64,000 nucleotides of DNA from Mycobacterium lepraemurium (GCA_002291465.1 CP021238.1:2356001-2420000), one strand, 5' to 3'. Positions 9,733 to 21,034 are shown, counted from the first letter of the stretch. The notes: generated from the sequence alone by a model not told the origin. Made by a program: numbers and translations.

Positions 9733-10623
9733 GTGATACCCGTGGCAGACACTCCTGGACGAACCGGCATCACCGAGCAAGGCCTGCGTAAAATCAGCAC
9801 GGAGAAGGGCGCTTTGCGCTACTACGACACCGGCGGCCCGGATTCGGCGGCCGTACTGCTCTTCCTGCACGGCTCCGGCCCAGGCGTCACCGGGTGGCGA
9901 AACTTCCGCGGGATACTGCCCGCCTTCGCGGCCCACTATCGCTGCCTGGTGCTGGAATTCCCCGGGTTCGGGGTCAGCGACGACTTCGGTGGCCACCCGA
10001 TGGTCACCGCGTTCGGCACCGTCGCGCCGTTTCTCGACGCGCTGGTCGTCGAGAAGGTGCACATCATCGGGAACTCGATGGGCGGGGGCGTCGGCATCAA
10101 CTTCGCCACCCACAATCCGGACCGCGTCGGGCGGCTGGTGACCATCGGCGGCATCGGCACGAACATCTTCAGTCCCAGCCCCAGCGAGGGCATCCGGCTG
10201 TTGCAGGAGTTCGTCGAAGACCCGACCCGGCAACGGCTGGTCGACTGGCTCAAGTCGATGGTGTACAACCAGGCGCTGATCACCGAGCAGCTGATCGAGG
10301 AGCGCTGGGCGCCGGCCACCGATCCGGACACGCTGACCGCGGCGCGGCGCATGTACGGCAAAGCGGCGTTCTCGGCGATGAATGCCGTGCTGAAAGCATC
10401 CGATCGGCCGCTGCCGTGGGCCGTCATGCACAAGCTCACCGCGCCCACCCTGCTCACCTGGGGCCGCGACGACAGGGTGAGCCCGCCGGACATGGCACTG
10501 ATCCCGATGCGCACCATCCCCAACGCGGAGCTGCACATCTTCCCCAACTCGGGGCACTGGGCGATGATCGAGGCCAAAGAGGCATTCGAAAGCACTGTGC
10601 TGGCCTTCCTTTCGCGCGGCTGA
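9733..10623 (+). CDS. alpha/beta hydrolase of the meta-cleavage-product hydrolase type (HsaD/BphD-like)
   Basis: 296 residues from GTG 9733 (GTG 9742 is an alternative). Family hallmarks: LHGSGPG oxyanion loop near residues 45-51, nucleophile elbow GNSMGGG with Ser115, acid in GRDDRV (about 246), and catalytic His275 in NSGHWAM. Length agrees with carbon-carbon hydrolases that cleave ring-fission products such as 4,9-DSHA (HsaD). The gene is intact and lies in a cluster with HsaA-, HsaB- and HsaC-like genes, so a role in steroid or aromatic degradation is likely; the exact substrate cannot be read from sequence. A hairpin follows its stop codon. Confidence 0.85.
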   Translation: MIPVADTPGRTGITEQGLRKISTEKGALRYYDTGGPDSAAVLLFLHGSGPGVTGWRNFRGILPAFAAHYRCLVLEFPGFGVSDDFGGHPMVTAFGTVAPFLDALVVEKVHIIGNSMGGGVGINFATHNPDRVGRLVTIGGIGTNIFSPSPSEGIRLLQEFVEDPTRQRLVDWLKSMVYNQALITEQLIEERWAPATDPDTLTAARRMYGKAAFSAMNAVLKASDRPLPWAVMHKLTAPTLLTWGRDDRVSPPDMALIPMRTIPNAELHIFPNSGHWAMIEAKEAFESTVLAFLSRG

Positions 10624-10626
10624 TTC

Positions 10627-10643
10627 GGTGCCCGGCAGGCACC
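10627..10643. terminator. short hairpin after the hydrolase gene
   Basis: GGTGCC (10627-10632), a 5-nt loop, then GGCACC (10638-10643), beginning 3 nt after the hydrolase stop and lying between convergent genes. Only a 6-bp stem, without U-tract, so the assignment is tentative. Confidence 0.4.
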
Positions 10644-10655
10644 AACCGCTCGTCG

Positions 10656-10804
10656 TCATCGGGCCACTCGGGTGGGGATGATGAACACACCTTTAGCGGT
10701 CACCGTGGTTCCCTCGTCGTTGGCGATCTGGCCCGCCGCGAACGTCTTCGCGCCCTCGACCCGATCGACCTGAGCGCTTGCCCGTACTTCGCAACGTCGG
10801 TCAC
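10656..10804 (-). pseudogene. remnant of a hotdog-fold thioesterase with internal deletion
   Basis: The last about 45 codons on the minus strand read as the end of a PaaI-like thioesterase: RASAQVDRVEGAKTFAAGQIANDEGTT, then VTAKGVFIIPTRVAR and TGA at 10656-10658. A GTG at 10804, preceded by AGGAGG right after the SDR stop, would start a protein MTDVAKYGQAL in a different frame from that tail. The simplest reading is that a normal gene of about 150 codons has lost its middle, joining the start to the C terminus out of frame. Family assignment rests on the tail only. Confidence 0.55.
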
Positions 10805-10812
10805 GAATCCTC

Positions 10813-11661
10813 CTATCGCTGAGTGGCGCCCGCGTCGACCGGCAGGGTCACGGCGGTGATGTAACGCGCCTCGTCGGAGGCCAGGAACAGCGCGGCGTTG
10901 GCGACGTCGACCGGATCGACCCACGGCACCTGAAGCAGGTTCATCGCTCGCGCCGCTTCGGCGAACTCGGCTCGCGTCGGCGGCCGATCCAGGTCGGGCC
11001 GAAACGCGCTTCGTACGGTGTCGTTTTGGATCAACGGCGTGTCGACGTTGGTCGGGTGCACGCAGTTAACGCGCACCCGGTGCGGCGCGAGTTCGTGGGC
11101 CAGGCTCTGCATCAGGCCAACCACGCCGTGCTTGGCGGCGGTGTAGTGCGCGACACCGACCAGACCGCGAAGTCCCGCAATGGAATTCGTCAAGATCATC
11201 GAACCGGCGCCGCGTGCGATCAGATGCGGCGCGGCGGCGCGGCACGTGTGCCATACGCCGGTGAGGTTCACGTCGAGCATGGTTCGCCAGACGCTCTCGT
11301 CCATCTCGACCGTCATCGCGCGCAACGTGATGCCGGCGGTCGCGCAGACCACGTCCAACCCGCCGAACCGGCGCGCACCGCGCTCGGTGGCGGCCTGAAC
11401 GCCATCGAGGTCACGAACGTCGACGAGCTCCGCGTGCATTCGCCCGCCCACCTCGCCGACCAGCGAGGCCGTGTGGTCAAGATCGTCGGGTGTGCTGGGC
11501 GGAACCATCACCGTGTCCACCGGCCCACACAGGTCGAGGGCCACGATGTCGGCGCCCTCCTGCGCGAACCGCACGGCTTGGGCGCGCCCGATCCCCCGCG
11601 CCGCGCCCGTGATCAACGCGACCTTCCCCGCCAACCGCCCCGCGGCACGGGCTACTGGCAT
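10813..11661 (-). CDS. short-chain dehydrogenase, mycofactocin-coupled SDR type
   Basis: 282 residues, intact. TGAARGIGRAQAVRFAQEGADIVALDLC is the NAD-binding motif; it is followed by the extra segment ending in PPSTPDDLDHT that marks the SDR group with non-exchangeable NAD thought to use mycofactocin as electron acceptor. Catalytic Ser lies in LTNSIAG and the YTAAK pair follows; the C terminus LFLASDEARYITAVTLPVDAGATQR is typical. Start is ATG 11661; transcription continues into the thioesterase remnant 8 bp downstream. The redox-partner assignment is family knowledge, and the substrate is unknown. Confidence 0.85.
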   Translation of the reverse strand: MPVARAAGRLAGKVALITGAARGIGRAQAVRFAQEGADIVALDLCGPVDTVMVPPSTPDDLDHTASLVGEVGGRMHAELVDVRDLDGVQAATERGARRFGGLDVVCATAGITLRAMTVEMDESVWRTMLDVNLTGVWHTCRAAAPHLIARGAGSMILTNSIAGLRGLVGVAHYTAAKHGVVGLMQSLAHELAPHRVRVNCVHPTNVDTPLIQNDTVRSAFRPDLDRPPTRAEFAEAARAMNLLQVPWVDPVDVANAALFLASDEARYITAVTLPVDAGATQR

Positions 11662-11787
11662 CCGGCGATTCTGCCGGCGCGAGCGGCCCCCGGGGTCGGT
11701 GTGTGTCCGATGGCCGGGAGACGATCATGCCGGCGTACCGGTCACCGGGATACCCCGGCCGAAGGCGACCGCCCGGACCTAACGTAG

Positions 11788-13429
<1,642 letters not shown>

Positions 13430-13430
<1 letters not shown>

Positions 13431-14234
13431 TGTCGGGTCTGCGCGGACGGGTAGTGCTGGTTACCGGCGCCGGTCGCGGGATCGGTCGCAGCCATTGCCA
13501 GCGGTTCGCCGAGGAGGGCGCCGACGTGATCGCGGTGAATGTGCCCGCGGCGGCTCCCGACCTCGCACAGACCGCCGCCGCGGTGCAACAGCGCGGTGCG
13601 CGCGGCGACCGCTCTGGCTGACGTCAGCGACTTCGCCGCGTTGGCGGCCGCGGTGGACGAGGCCGTCGGCCGACTCGGTCGCCTGGACATGCTCGTCGGC
13701 AACGCGGGAATCCACCCGGCCGCCGCACCCGCGTGGGAGATCACCCCGCAGAACTGGCAGCAGACGTTGGATGTCAACCTCACCGGCGTGTGGCACACGG
13801 TCAAGGCGGGCGTCCCCCACATGAGCCGGACCGCCCGAGGCGGATCGATCGTGATCATCAGCTCCACCAGTGGTATTCGCGGAACGCCCGGCACCGCCCC
13901 GTACTCCGCGAGCAAGCACGCCGCCGTGGGGTTGGCGCGCACCCCCGCCAACGAGCTGGGACCGCAAGGCATCCGCGTCAACACCGTTCACCCCGGAGCG
14001 GTGGTGACCGCGATGGTGCTCAACGAGGCCACCTTCCGGCGGCTGCGGCCCGACCTGGACAACCCGACGGCAGACTACGCCGCCGAGGCGCTCAGCGCCC
14101 GGCACCTGCTGCCGGTTCCCTGGGTGGAGCCGGTCGACGTCAGCAATGCCGTGGTGTTTCTGGCCTCCGACCAGGCGCGCTACATCACCGGCACCCAGAT
14201 CGTGGTCGACGCCGGTTTGCTGGCCAAAGCATAG
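13430..14234 (+). pseudogene. short-chain dehydrogenase/reductase, frameshifted
   Basis: ATG 13430 overlaps the monooxygenase stop by one base. The first frame contains VTGAGRGIGRSHCQRFAEEGADVIAV; near 13603 an extra base in a GCGCGCGG stretch shifts it, after which the second frame continues ALADVSDFAALAAAVDEAVGRLGRLDMLVGNAGIH, VIISSTSGIRG, YSASKHA and the C-terminal VVFLASDQARYITGTQIVVDAG to TAG 14232-14234. Apart from that one indel the 268-codon SDR is complete, and the Ser, Tyr and Lys of the active site are visible. The C-terminal half resembles the mycofactocin-coupled SDR encoded at 10813-11661. Confidence 0.8.
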
Positions 14235-14361
14235 GAACCCGAGCCTTGCAACGACGACGCATGCCGCGGCGCCCAATTTCGTCCGCTCATCGGGATTTCC
14301 TTTGGGACGGGCCACGACTGCGGTAGACCATTACTAAGCACCCACAGGTAAGGGCAACAAC

Positions 14362-15347
14362 ATGAGTGAGCGTGTAATCGACCGGGTCATCGCCATGGCC
14401 GACCAGCTGCGCGACCAGGCTGCCGAAGCCGAGCAACTCGGCCGGCTCACCGACGACACCGTCAAGCTGATGAAGGGCGCCGGCCTGATCCGGCTGCTGC
14501 AGACCAAGCAGTACCAGGGTTTCGAGGTCCACCCCCGCGAGTTCGCCGAGACCGTAATGGCCACCGCGGCGCTGGACCCGGCCGCCGGCTGGATCGTCGG
14601 CGTGGTGGGTGTGCGCCCCTACCAGTTGGCCTACGCGGACCCGAAGGTCGCGGCCGATGTCTGGGCCGACGACGTCTACACCTGGATGGCCTCGCCGTAC
14701 GCGCCGCAGGGCGTGGCCAAGCCGGTCGACGGAGGGCACATCTTCAACGGGCGCTGGCAGTTCAGCTCGGGTACCGACCACTGCGACTGGATCATCCTGG
14801 GCGCCATGCTCGGTGACGAGCAGGGTGTGCCGTTGATGCCGCCGCAGATGCTGCACATGATCCTGCCCCGCAAGGACTACGAGATCGTCGAGGACTCGTG
14901 GAATGTGGTGGGGCTGCGTGGAACCAGCTCCAAGGACGTCATCGTCAAGGATGCGTTCGTGCCCAGCTACCGCACCATGGACGCGAACAAGGTGATGTAC
15001 GGCACCGGCGAGGCCGCGGCCGACATCAACGCCGCCCGCCAGGAACTGCTGGCAAACGCCGACCGGATCTACGACATCGTCGCCTCCGGCAAGGAGGTGT
15101 CCTTCGCCGACCGCGCGGCCGGCCGGCGCACCCAGGTCCGCCAGTGTGGCGGGCGGTGTCGGCGGTCGACGAGATATTCGCCCGCTCCGGCGGCAACGCG
15201 GCGCGAATGGACAAGCCGCTGCAACGGTATTGGCGCGACGTACACGTCGGCCAGATGCACGCCATCCACGTCCCCGGGACCACCTATCACGCGTCGGTGC
15301 TGAGTTCGATCGGCATCGACCCGCCGAAGGCCCGCTGCGAGCATTGA
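14362..15347 (+). pseudogene. HsaA-like flavin-dependent monooxygenase (acyl-CoA dehydrogenase fold), deleted and frameshifted
   Basis: From ATG 14362 the protein resembles the oxygenase HsaA, which hydroxylates 3-HSA in cholesterol catabolism: LTDDTVKLMKGAGLIRLLQTKQYQGFEVHP, FNGRWQFSSGTDHCDWIILGAML, DSWNVVGLRGTSSKDVIV. After VMYGTG the text jumps to EAAADINAARQELLANADRIYD, and the whole gene spans only about 328 codons against about 394 for HsaA, so a central segment near 15000 seems missing. Near 15140 an indel shifts the frame; the true end AVSAVDEIFARSGGNAARM...PPKARCEH lies in the new frame. The gene is 15 bp upstream of the intact dioxygenase. Confidence 0.75.
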
Positions 15348-15362
15348 TCTGAAGGGTTTTCC

Positions 15363-16271
15363 ATGTCTGACCTGAAAAGCCTTGGCTACATCACAGTTTC
15401 GACGGCCGACATCGAGCGCTGGCGCCATTTCGCGTTCGGTGTGCTGGGGTTCGCGGAGGGTAAAGGACCCGACGAGTCGGCCCTGTACCTGCGGATGGAC
15501 GAACGCGCGGCCCGGATCATCGTCGTGCCCGGCGACGTTGACCGGGTGGTCACGGTCGGCTGGGAGGTGCGTGACCACCAGGCACTGCAGCGGGTCAAGG
15601 CCACGCTGGACGGCGCCGGGGTGGCCTTCAAGGAATTGTCGCTCCAAGAGGCCGACGCCCGCCGCGTCGAAGAGGTGATCACCTTCGCGGATCCGGCCGG
15701 CACGACGCTGGAGGTGTTCCACGGCGCGGTGCTCGACCACAGCCCGGTCATCACCCCGTTCGGCGCGAAGTTCGTGACGGGCGACCAGGGTCTGGGCCAC
15801 GTGGTGGTGCCCGCCACCGACCCGAACGGTCTGTTCGCCTTCTACACCGAGGTACTGGGTTTCCGCTCTCGTGGCGCGTTCCGGGTGCCGCTGCCCGCGG
15901 AGTTCGGCCCGATCCGGGTGCGATTCCTGGGCATCAACGCACGCCACCACAGCCTGGCGATCTGCCCGGCCGCCCAACAGCGCGACCCAAAGCTGGTCCA
16001 CGTCATGGTGGAGGTGGACAGCCTCGACGCCGTCGGGCAGGCGCTGGACCGGGTTAATGCCGATGGCTTCACCGTCGCGTCCACCCTGGGCCGGCACACC
16101 AACGACAAGATGGTGTCCTTCTACGTCCGCGCGCCCGGCGACTGGGACATCGAATTCGGCACCGACGGGATGCGGGTCGACGAAACCTATTACACCGCAG
16201 AGGAAATCACCGCCGACAGCTATTGGGGCCACGAGTGGATTCCCGAACCACCCGCGGCGATGCGCATGTGA
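15363..16271 (+). CDS. type I extradiol ring-cleavage dioxygenase (HsaC/BphC-like)
   Basis: 302 residues from ATG 15363. A two-module vicinal-oxygen-chelate enzyme; the C-terminal module carries the iron ligands His146 (GLGHVVV), His213 (LVHVMVE) and Glu264 (WDIEFGTDG), with active-site His195 and His245. Length and layout match 2,3-dihydroxybiphenyl and 3,4-DHSA dioxygenases. It is intact, follows the broken HsaA-like gene and overlaps the next flavoprotein gene by 4 bp (GTGA), so it was part of one operon for hydroxylation then meta-cleavage of a ring. With its oxygenase partner broken it may have no native substrate here. Confidence 0.9.
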   Translation: MSDLKSLGYITVSTADIERWRHFAFGVLGFAEGKGPDESALYLRMDERAARIIVVPGDVDRVVTVGWEVRDHQALQRVKATLDGAGVAFKELSLQEADARRVEEVITFADPAGTTLEVFHGAVLDHSPVITPFGAKFVTGDQGLGHVVVPATDPNGLFAFYTEVLGFRSRGAFRVPLPAEFGPIRVRFLGINARHHSLAICPAAQQRDPKLVHVMVEVDSLDAVGQALDRVNADGFTVASTLGRHTNDKMVSFYVRAPGDWDIEFGTDGMRVDETYYTAEEITADSYWGHEWIPEPPAAMRM

Positions 16272-17721
16272 ATACCGACGTCACACCGACACCCGCGTCG
16301 TCGATCACCTCGTGGGACCACGAGGCCGACGTCGTCATCGCCGGCTACGGCGTGGCCGGTGCGGCCGCGGCGGTGGAAGCGGCCCGCGCCGGGGCCGACG
16401 TCCTGGTGCTGGAGCGCACCGGATCCTGGGGCGGCGCAGCGGCGATGGCCGGCGGATTCATCTACCTGGGCGGCGGCACGCCCATCCAGAAGGCTTGTGG
16501 TTTCACCGATTCCGTCGACAACATGGCGGCGTTCCTCAACGTTGCGATGGGCCCGGGTGCCGACGCCGACCGGATCGCCGACTACTGCGCGGGCAGCCTC
16601 GCCCACTTCGACTGGCTGGTCGGCTGCGGGGTGCCGTTCAAGGCGGAGTTCTTCGGCGAGCCCGGCTGGGAGCCGGTGGGCGATCAGGGGTTGATGTACA
16701 GCGGCGGGGAGAACTCGTATCCGTTCAACACCATCGCCTCCCCCGCCCCGCGCGGGCACGTCCCGCAGATGCAGAGCAAGAAGCAGGGCGAAGCCAGCGC
16801 CGGCTACATGCTGACGAAGCCGCTTGTCGAGACCGCCGCCGCCGCCGGCGCCCGCGCGCTCTACGACGTGCGGGTGCAGCGGCTGATCACCGAGTCCGAC
16901 GGCCGGGTCGTCAGCATGCGCGCCCGAAAGTACGGCACCGAGATGAACATCCGGGCACACACCGGCGTGGTGCTGGCGACCGGCAGCTTCGCCTACAACG
17001 ACTCCATGGTGGCCCGCTACGTGCCGCGCATCGCTGGACGCCCGGCCGCCTCGATCGAGCAGCACGACGGGCAGGCGATCCGGATAGCCAGGCGCTGGGC
17101 GCCGACCTCGCGCACATGGACGCCACCGAGGTGGCGATCTTCATCGATCCCCAGCAGTTGGTGCGCGGCATCCTGGTCAACGGCCGCGGCCAGCGCTACG
17201 TCGCCGAGGACACCTACCCGGGCCGGATCGGACAGCTCACCCTCTACCAGCAGGACAACACCGCCTACCTGATCATCGACGGCGACGCCCAGGACGAGGC
17301 GATGGCCTCGTGGTCGGACCTGCGCGACGCGCACGAGCGGCTGGCCGCCGCCGGGTCGGTGATCGTGGTGGGCGGCGGCGCGGCCGCGGTCAGCAGCGCC
17401 CTGAACATGGCGAGGACCTGGCCGGACAAGCGGATCGACCTGTACTTCCCGGGCGAGACCGCCCTGCGCGGGCATCATCCCCGCGCCTGGCGGCGGCTGC
17501 ACGCCCGGCTGACCCGGCTGGGGGTCGGCGTCCACCCGGGGCATCGCGCCGTGCTGCCCGATGGCTTCGCCGGCGACGAGCTCACCAGCCGGCCCGTGCA
17601 CTGGAGCACCGGGCAACCGCCGGCCGGCGCCGACGCCGTGCTGTGGGCGATCGGGCGGGTGCGGCCCAGCACCGGGTGGCTGCCTGCCGAGCTGCTCGAC
17701 GAGCGCAGCTTCGTGCGGGTC

Positions 17722-17757
17722 ACCCCGCAGTTGCGGGTCGCCCCGCAGTTGCGGGTC
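17722..17757. repeat. 18-bp imperfect tandem repeat
   Basis: Two adjacent 18-bp units, 17722-17739 and 17740-17757, differing only at the first base; they encode PQLRV twice. In frame, inside the fused oxidoreductase. Confidence 0.8.
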
Positions 17758-17880
17758 CCCGGCCACCCCGGCGTGTTCGCGGTCGGCGACGTCGCGGCCA
17801 CCGATCCGCTGCGCAGCTCGGCGCGCAACCGCGGCGACGTGCTGGTGGCGCGCAACGTCGTCGCCGGGTTCACCGGCCGG

Positions 17881-17916
17881 CCGCTGCGCGGCTTCCGGCC
17901 GCTGCGCGGCTTCCGG
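17881..17916. repeat. 18-bp perfect tandem repeat
   Basis: CCGCTGCGCGGCTTCCGG at 17881-17898 is repeated exactly at 17899-17916, giving PLRGFRPLRGFR. In frame, 124 bp after the other 18-bp repeat in the same gene. Confidence 0.85.
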
Positions 17917-18146
17917 GCGCCGAGGCGGCGCTGGGGTTCGCTGGTGGGGATCCAGCCCGACGGGCTGGAAGTCTTCTTCCCCAGCGGTCATACCGTGCGC
18001 ATCCCGTCCTGGTCGGTGCAACGCGTGGTGATGCCCCTGATCGTGCGGTGGGGCATGTACGGCGGGGTGCGCCGCAACGACCCGCTGAGGCGGGAAACGG
18101 CCACTCCCCCAACGCTGTGACGTTGGTACACACAGGGTTTCGCCGA

Positions 18147-19588
18147 TCAGACGCCGTTGAGCAGCAGCATCAGCCCGTAATCCATGTGGATCTGTTGATG
18201 GCAGTGCAGCAGCGATAGGCCCGGTTGGTCAGCCACGAAGTCGATCTCCATGCTCCGGTAGCCGCCGAGCATCGCGACGTCCTTGCGCACACCGGCGGTG
18301 GGCGTCCCGGCGAACCGGGTGATTTCGAAGGTGTGCCGGTGCAGGTGCATCGGGTGCAGGTCGTCGCTGGCGTTGCGCAACCGCAGCCGGTAACGCCTGC
18401 CGCGTTCGACGTCCAGCACAGGTTGGTTGCTGTCCATCGCGAACGGTGTGCCGTTGACCGTCCAGACGTTGAAACCGTTGTGGGCGGCGCTGCGCTTTTC
18501 GATCAGCAGGTCGATGGTGTGATCGGGCGGCGCAACCGGCGCCGGGTGCGGGCCGGCGAACAGCCGGTAATCCCAGGTGAACGGCGGCGGTACCCATTGC
18601 GGCTCCCCGGCGCGGCCGGCGTATTCGACGACCACGCCCAGCCCGTGCTCGCGGTTGTCGTCGGACAGATCGCCCAGCACCCACACGCCCGGGTTGGTCA
18701 TGCTGACCAGCGCCGAGACGCGTTCCCCCGCGCCGAGCCACAGCACCGGCACCGGCGCCCGGTTGGGCACCGGGTTGCCGTCCAGCGCGACGACGGTGAA
18801 AGCGTGACCGGGCAGGGCCAAACTGCGGGTTTCGGTGGCGCTGGCGTTGAGGACGTGCAGCAGCACCAGCTGGCCGGTGCGCACCCGGATGGGATCGCCG
18901 TGGCCCAGCATGCGCCCATTGATCGCGAAGGCCCGGTAGCCGAGCTCGTAGCCGGGTTGCTCGCCGCGGCCGCGCGAGGCCGCCATCGACGACTCGCCCC
19001 GGTCCCTCAGATCCGGCTCCTGCGCGCCGGCGAGGAAGTCGACGGCCATGTCGCCGCCCCGGCTCAACGACGGCTCGAATTCCTTGAGCGTCAAGAAAAC
19101 TCCTGGTCGAAGGCGCCGGCGTCATCGTCCTTGGACGCGATGTGCACCGGCCCGACCAACCCGCTGTACTGGCCGCGGGACAGATCGGCGCGCGGCACCA
19201 CGTGGGTGTGATAGAAGCGGAAGCCGGCCGGGCCGGGAACGAACGAAATCCTGCGCATGCCGTGCGCGGGCACGTACGGCGTGCCCTCCTCGGCGGCGCC
19301 GTCCACGTCGGCACCGATGTGCTGGCCGTGCCAATGCAGTTGCTCGGGGCGTCGGTGTCGTTGTACACGTCCACCCAGGTGCGCCGGCCCTGCATGAAGC
19401 GCAGCAGCGGGCCGGGAAACTGGCCGTTGTAGGTGAGGGTGGACACACCACCCGCCCGGGCGCCAATTCGACTGTCCCGTGGCGATCCGCAGCGTGTAAT
19501 CGACCTTACCGTGCGGCGGCCTGGCGCATGCGGCCAGCGCCGCGATGCCACCCCACTTGCAGAAGTCGCGCCGGGTGACCGCCACCAT
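18147..19588 (-). pseudogene. Tat-exported multicopper oxidase with several frameshifts
   Basis: ATG 19588 begins a twin-arginine signal (VTRRDFCKWGGIAALAACA), with a possible lipobox Cys. Copper-ligand motifs are all present but spread over different frames: LHWHG and FYHTHVV in the first cupredoxin domain, HPMHLHRH and LHCHQQIHM at the C-terminal type-1/trinuclear site. Frame changes fall near 19460, near 19340 (one C short in a CCCC run before PEQLHWHG), and at 19093 (T-run before LTLKEFEPSL). At least three lesions make function impossible without correction. Family members oxidise metals or phenols outside the cell; convergent with the flavoprotein cluster. Confidence 0.85.
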
Positions 19589-19823
19589 CACCGCCCGGGG
19601 CCGCCGCCGGCAGCCGGCGGCACCACATGGCTCGATTCGCTTGGCGCAGCACCGAAGTGCCGGGCGACGCCGCCCGGTGCGGCGGATGGCAGCGACGCAA
19701 CGGCGGCTCGGCTGGCTGTCGCCATGCTGTCAAACGCTACGTCACACGGGCCGGCCGCGGCGCGATGCGACTGCCGGGCGCTGGGGATGGTTCCGCGACG
19801 GGCCGACGGGGAAGACTGAGCAG

Positions 19824-20321
19824 ATGGCCGATCCCCGAACCGACCCGTTCGAAAAGCTGGTGGCGCTGCTGAACTACCCCATGTTCGTCGTCACCACCCA
19901 GTCCGACGGTCCCCCGGCCGGCTGCCTAGTGGGCTTCGCCAGCCAGGCCAGCATCCACCCGCCCCGGTTCCTGGTCGGCCTGTCGCAGCGCAACCACACC
20001 TTCCGCACCGCGCGCGACGCCACCCACCTGGCCGTGCACGTGTTCGACCACGACCACCTGGACGTGGCGGAACTGTTCGGCAGCCAGACCAGCAACAAGG
20101 TCGACAAGTTCGACCGCTGTTCCTGGCATCCCGGCCCGCACCGACTGCCCATCCTCGACGACGCCGCCGCATGGTTCGCCGGCGAGATCCTGGATCGTTT
20201 CTCGCTGGGCGATCACGTCGGGCACCTGCTCGCCCCCGTCGACGGGAGCCCGCCGCGGCAGCTGGAAAGCCGGGTGTCCTTCGGCGACGTGCGCCACCTG
20301 GAACCGGGACACGAGGCGTAA
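19824..20321 (+). CDS. flavin reductase-like FMN-binding protein (HsaB-like)
   Basis: 165 residues from ATG 19824, intact. The flavin reductase fold shows in FEKLVALLNYPMFVVTT, AGCLVGFASQASIHPPRFLVGLSQRNHTF and HLAVHVFDHDHLDVAELFG. In two-component monooxygenases such as HsaAB the reductase supplies reduced flavin to the oxygenase; the broken HsaA-like gene 4.5 kb away is a candidate partner. It is followed after 2 bp by a RibD-C-like reductase gene, so the two are probably co-transcribed. It could equally serve another oxygenase, and the sequence does not decide this. Confidence 0.85.
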   Translation: MADPRTDPFEKLVALLNYPMFVVTTQSDGPPAGCLVGFASQASIHPPRFLVGLSQRNHTFRTARDATHLAVHVFDHDHLDVAELFGSQTSNKVDKFDRCSWHPGPHRLPILDDAAAWFAGEILDRFSLGDHVGHLLAPVDGSPPRQLESRVSFGDVRHLEPGHEA

Positions 20322-20323
20322 GG

Positions 20324-21034
20324 GTGAACTTGCCGCCCCGGATCAGCGCCGTGCCCGGCATCATCGAGCTCGCGCCCTTCTACGCCGATCCCCCGGATGG
20401 GGTGCGCGCCAACATGATCTTCAGCGCCGACGGCGCCGCCGCGTTCAGCGGCCGCGCCGGCCCGCTGTCCTGCCGGACCGATCAACGGCTGCTGCGCAGC
20501 CTGCGCGGACTGGCCGACGTCGTACTGGTCGGCGCCGGCACCGCCCGGGCCGAGAACTACGGCCCGGTGCGGCTGACCGACGCGGCGCGGGCCCGCCGGC
20601 TGCACGAAGGGCGCGCCGCGCCGCCGCCGATCGCGGTGGTCAGTCGCAGCGGCAAGCTGCCCGCCCGACTGTCCAGCGACCCCAAGCAGCCGCCCATCCT
20701 GGTGACCTGCGCGCGCACCGCGGCCCGGCCCGATCTCGACGCACAGCACGTGCTGGTGGCCGGCGAGGAGACGGTGGATGTGGCCCGCGCCGTCGCGATG
20801 CTGCGCGAGGCCGGCATGCATCGCATCCTGTGCGAGGGCGGCCCCACCCTACTCGACGAGCTGGTGGAGGCCGACACGCTCACCGAATTGTGTGTTACGC
20901 TGGCCCCCAAGCTGGCCGCCAGCCAGCCGTTGGGCTACCGGGTGCACCCGGCGCGGCTGACCGCCCCGGTCGGCCTGCATCTGGCGCACGCACTGGTCTG
21001 CGACGACTATCTGTTCCTGCGGTACCGCCGCTGA
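20324..21034 (+). CDS. RibD C-terminal-domain reductase (pyrimidine/dihydrofolate reductase-like)
   Basis: 236 residues from GTG 20324, which follows the previous stop by 2 bp with AAGG overlapping it. Fold signs: VRANMIFSADGAAAFSGRAGPLS, DVVLVGAGTARAENYG, and the C-terminal MHRILCEGGPTLLDELVEADTLTELCVTLAPKLA, as in the reductase half of RibD and in Rv2671, the RibD-like protein with dihydrofolate-reductase activity linked to para-aminosalicylate resistance. The deaminase domain of true RibD is absent. NADPH use is family knowledge; the substrate is not determined. Intact. Confidence 0.85.
   Translation: MNLPPRISAVPGIIELAPFYADPPDGVRANMIFSADGAAAFSGRAGPLSCRTDQRLLRSLRGLADVVLVGAGTARAENYGPVRLTDAARARRLHEGRAAPPPIAVVSRSGKLPARLSSDPKQPPILVTCARTAARPDLDAQHVLVAGEETVDVARAVAMLREAGMHRILCEGGPTLLDELVEADTLTELCVTLAPKLAASQPLGYRVHPARLTAPVGLHLAHALVCDDYLFLRYRR

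Larger units (their letters stand above)
16268..18120 (+). pseudogene. KstD-like FAD flavoprotein fused by deletion to the C-terminal part of another oxidoreductase
   Basis: GTG 16268 begins a fumarate-reductase/3-ketosteroid-dehydrogenase-like flavoprotein: DVVIAGYGVAGAAAAVEAARAGADVLVLERTG, GGFIYLGGGTPIQKACG, VLATGSFAYND. A missing C at about 17090 shifts the frame; the correct text resumes as ALGADLAHMDATEVAIFIDPQQLVRGILVNGRGQRYVAEDTYPG. Around 17312, after DAQDEAMAS, the sequence changes family: WSDLRDAHERLAAAGSVIVVGGGAAAVSSALNMA is the second Rossmann motif of an AIF/FSP1-like NAD(P)H oxidoreductase, which then runs to its normal end (GVFAVGDVAATDPLRSSARNRGDVLVARNVVAGF). The tail of the first enzyme and the head of the second are absent, so a deletion joined them. 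Confidence 0.8.
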
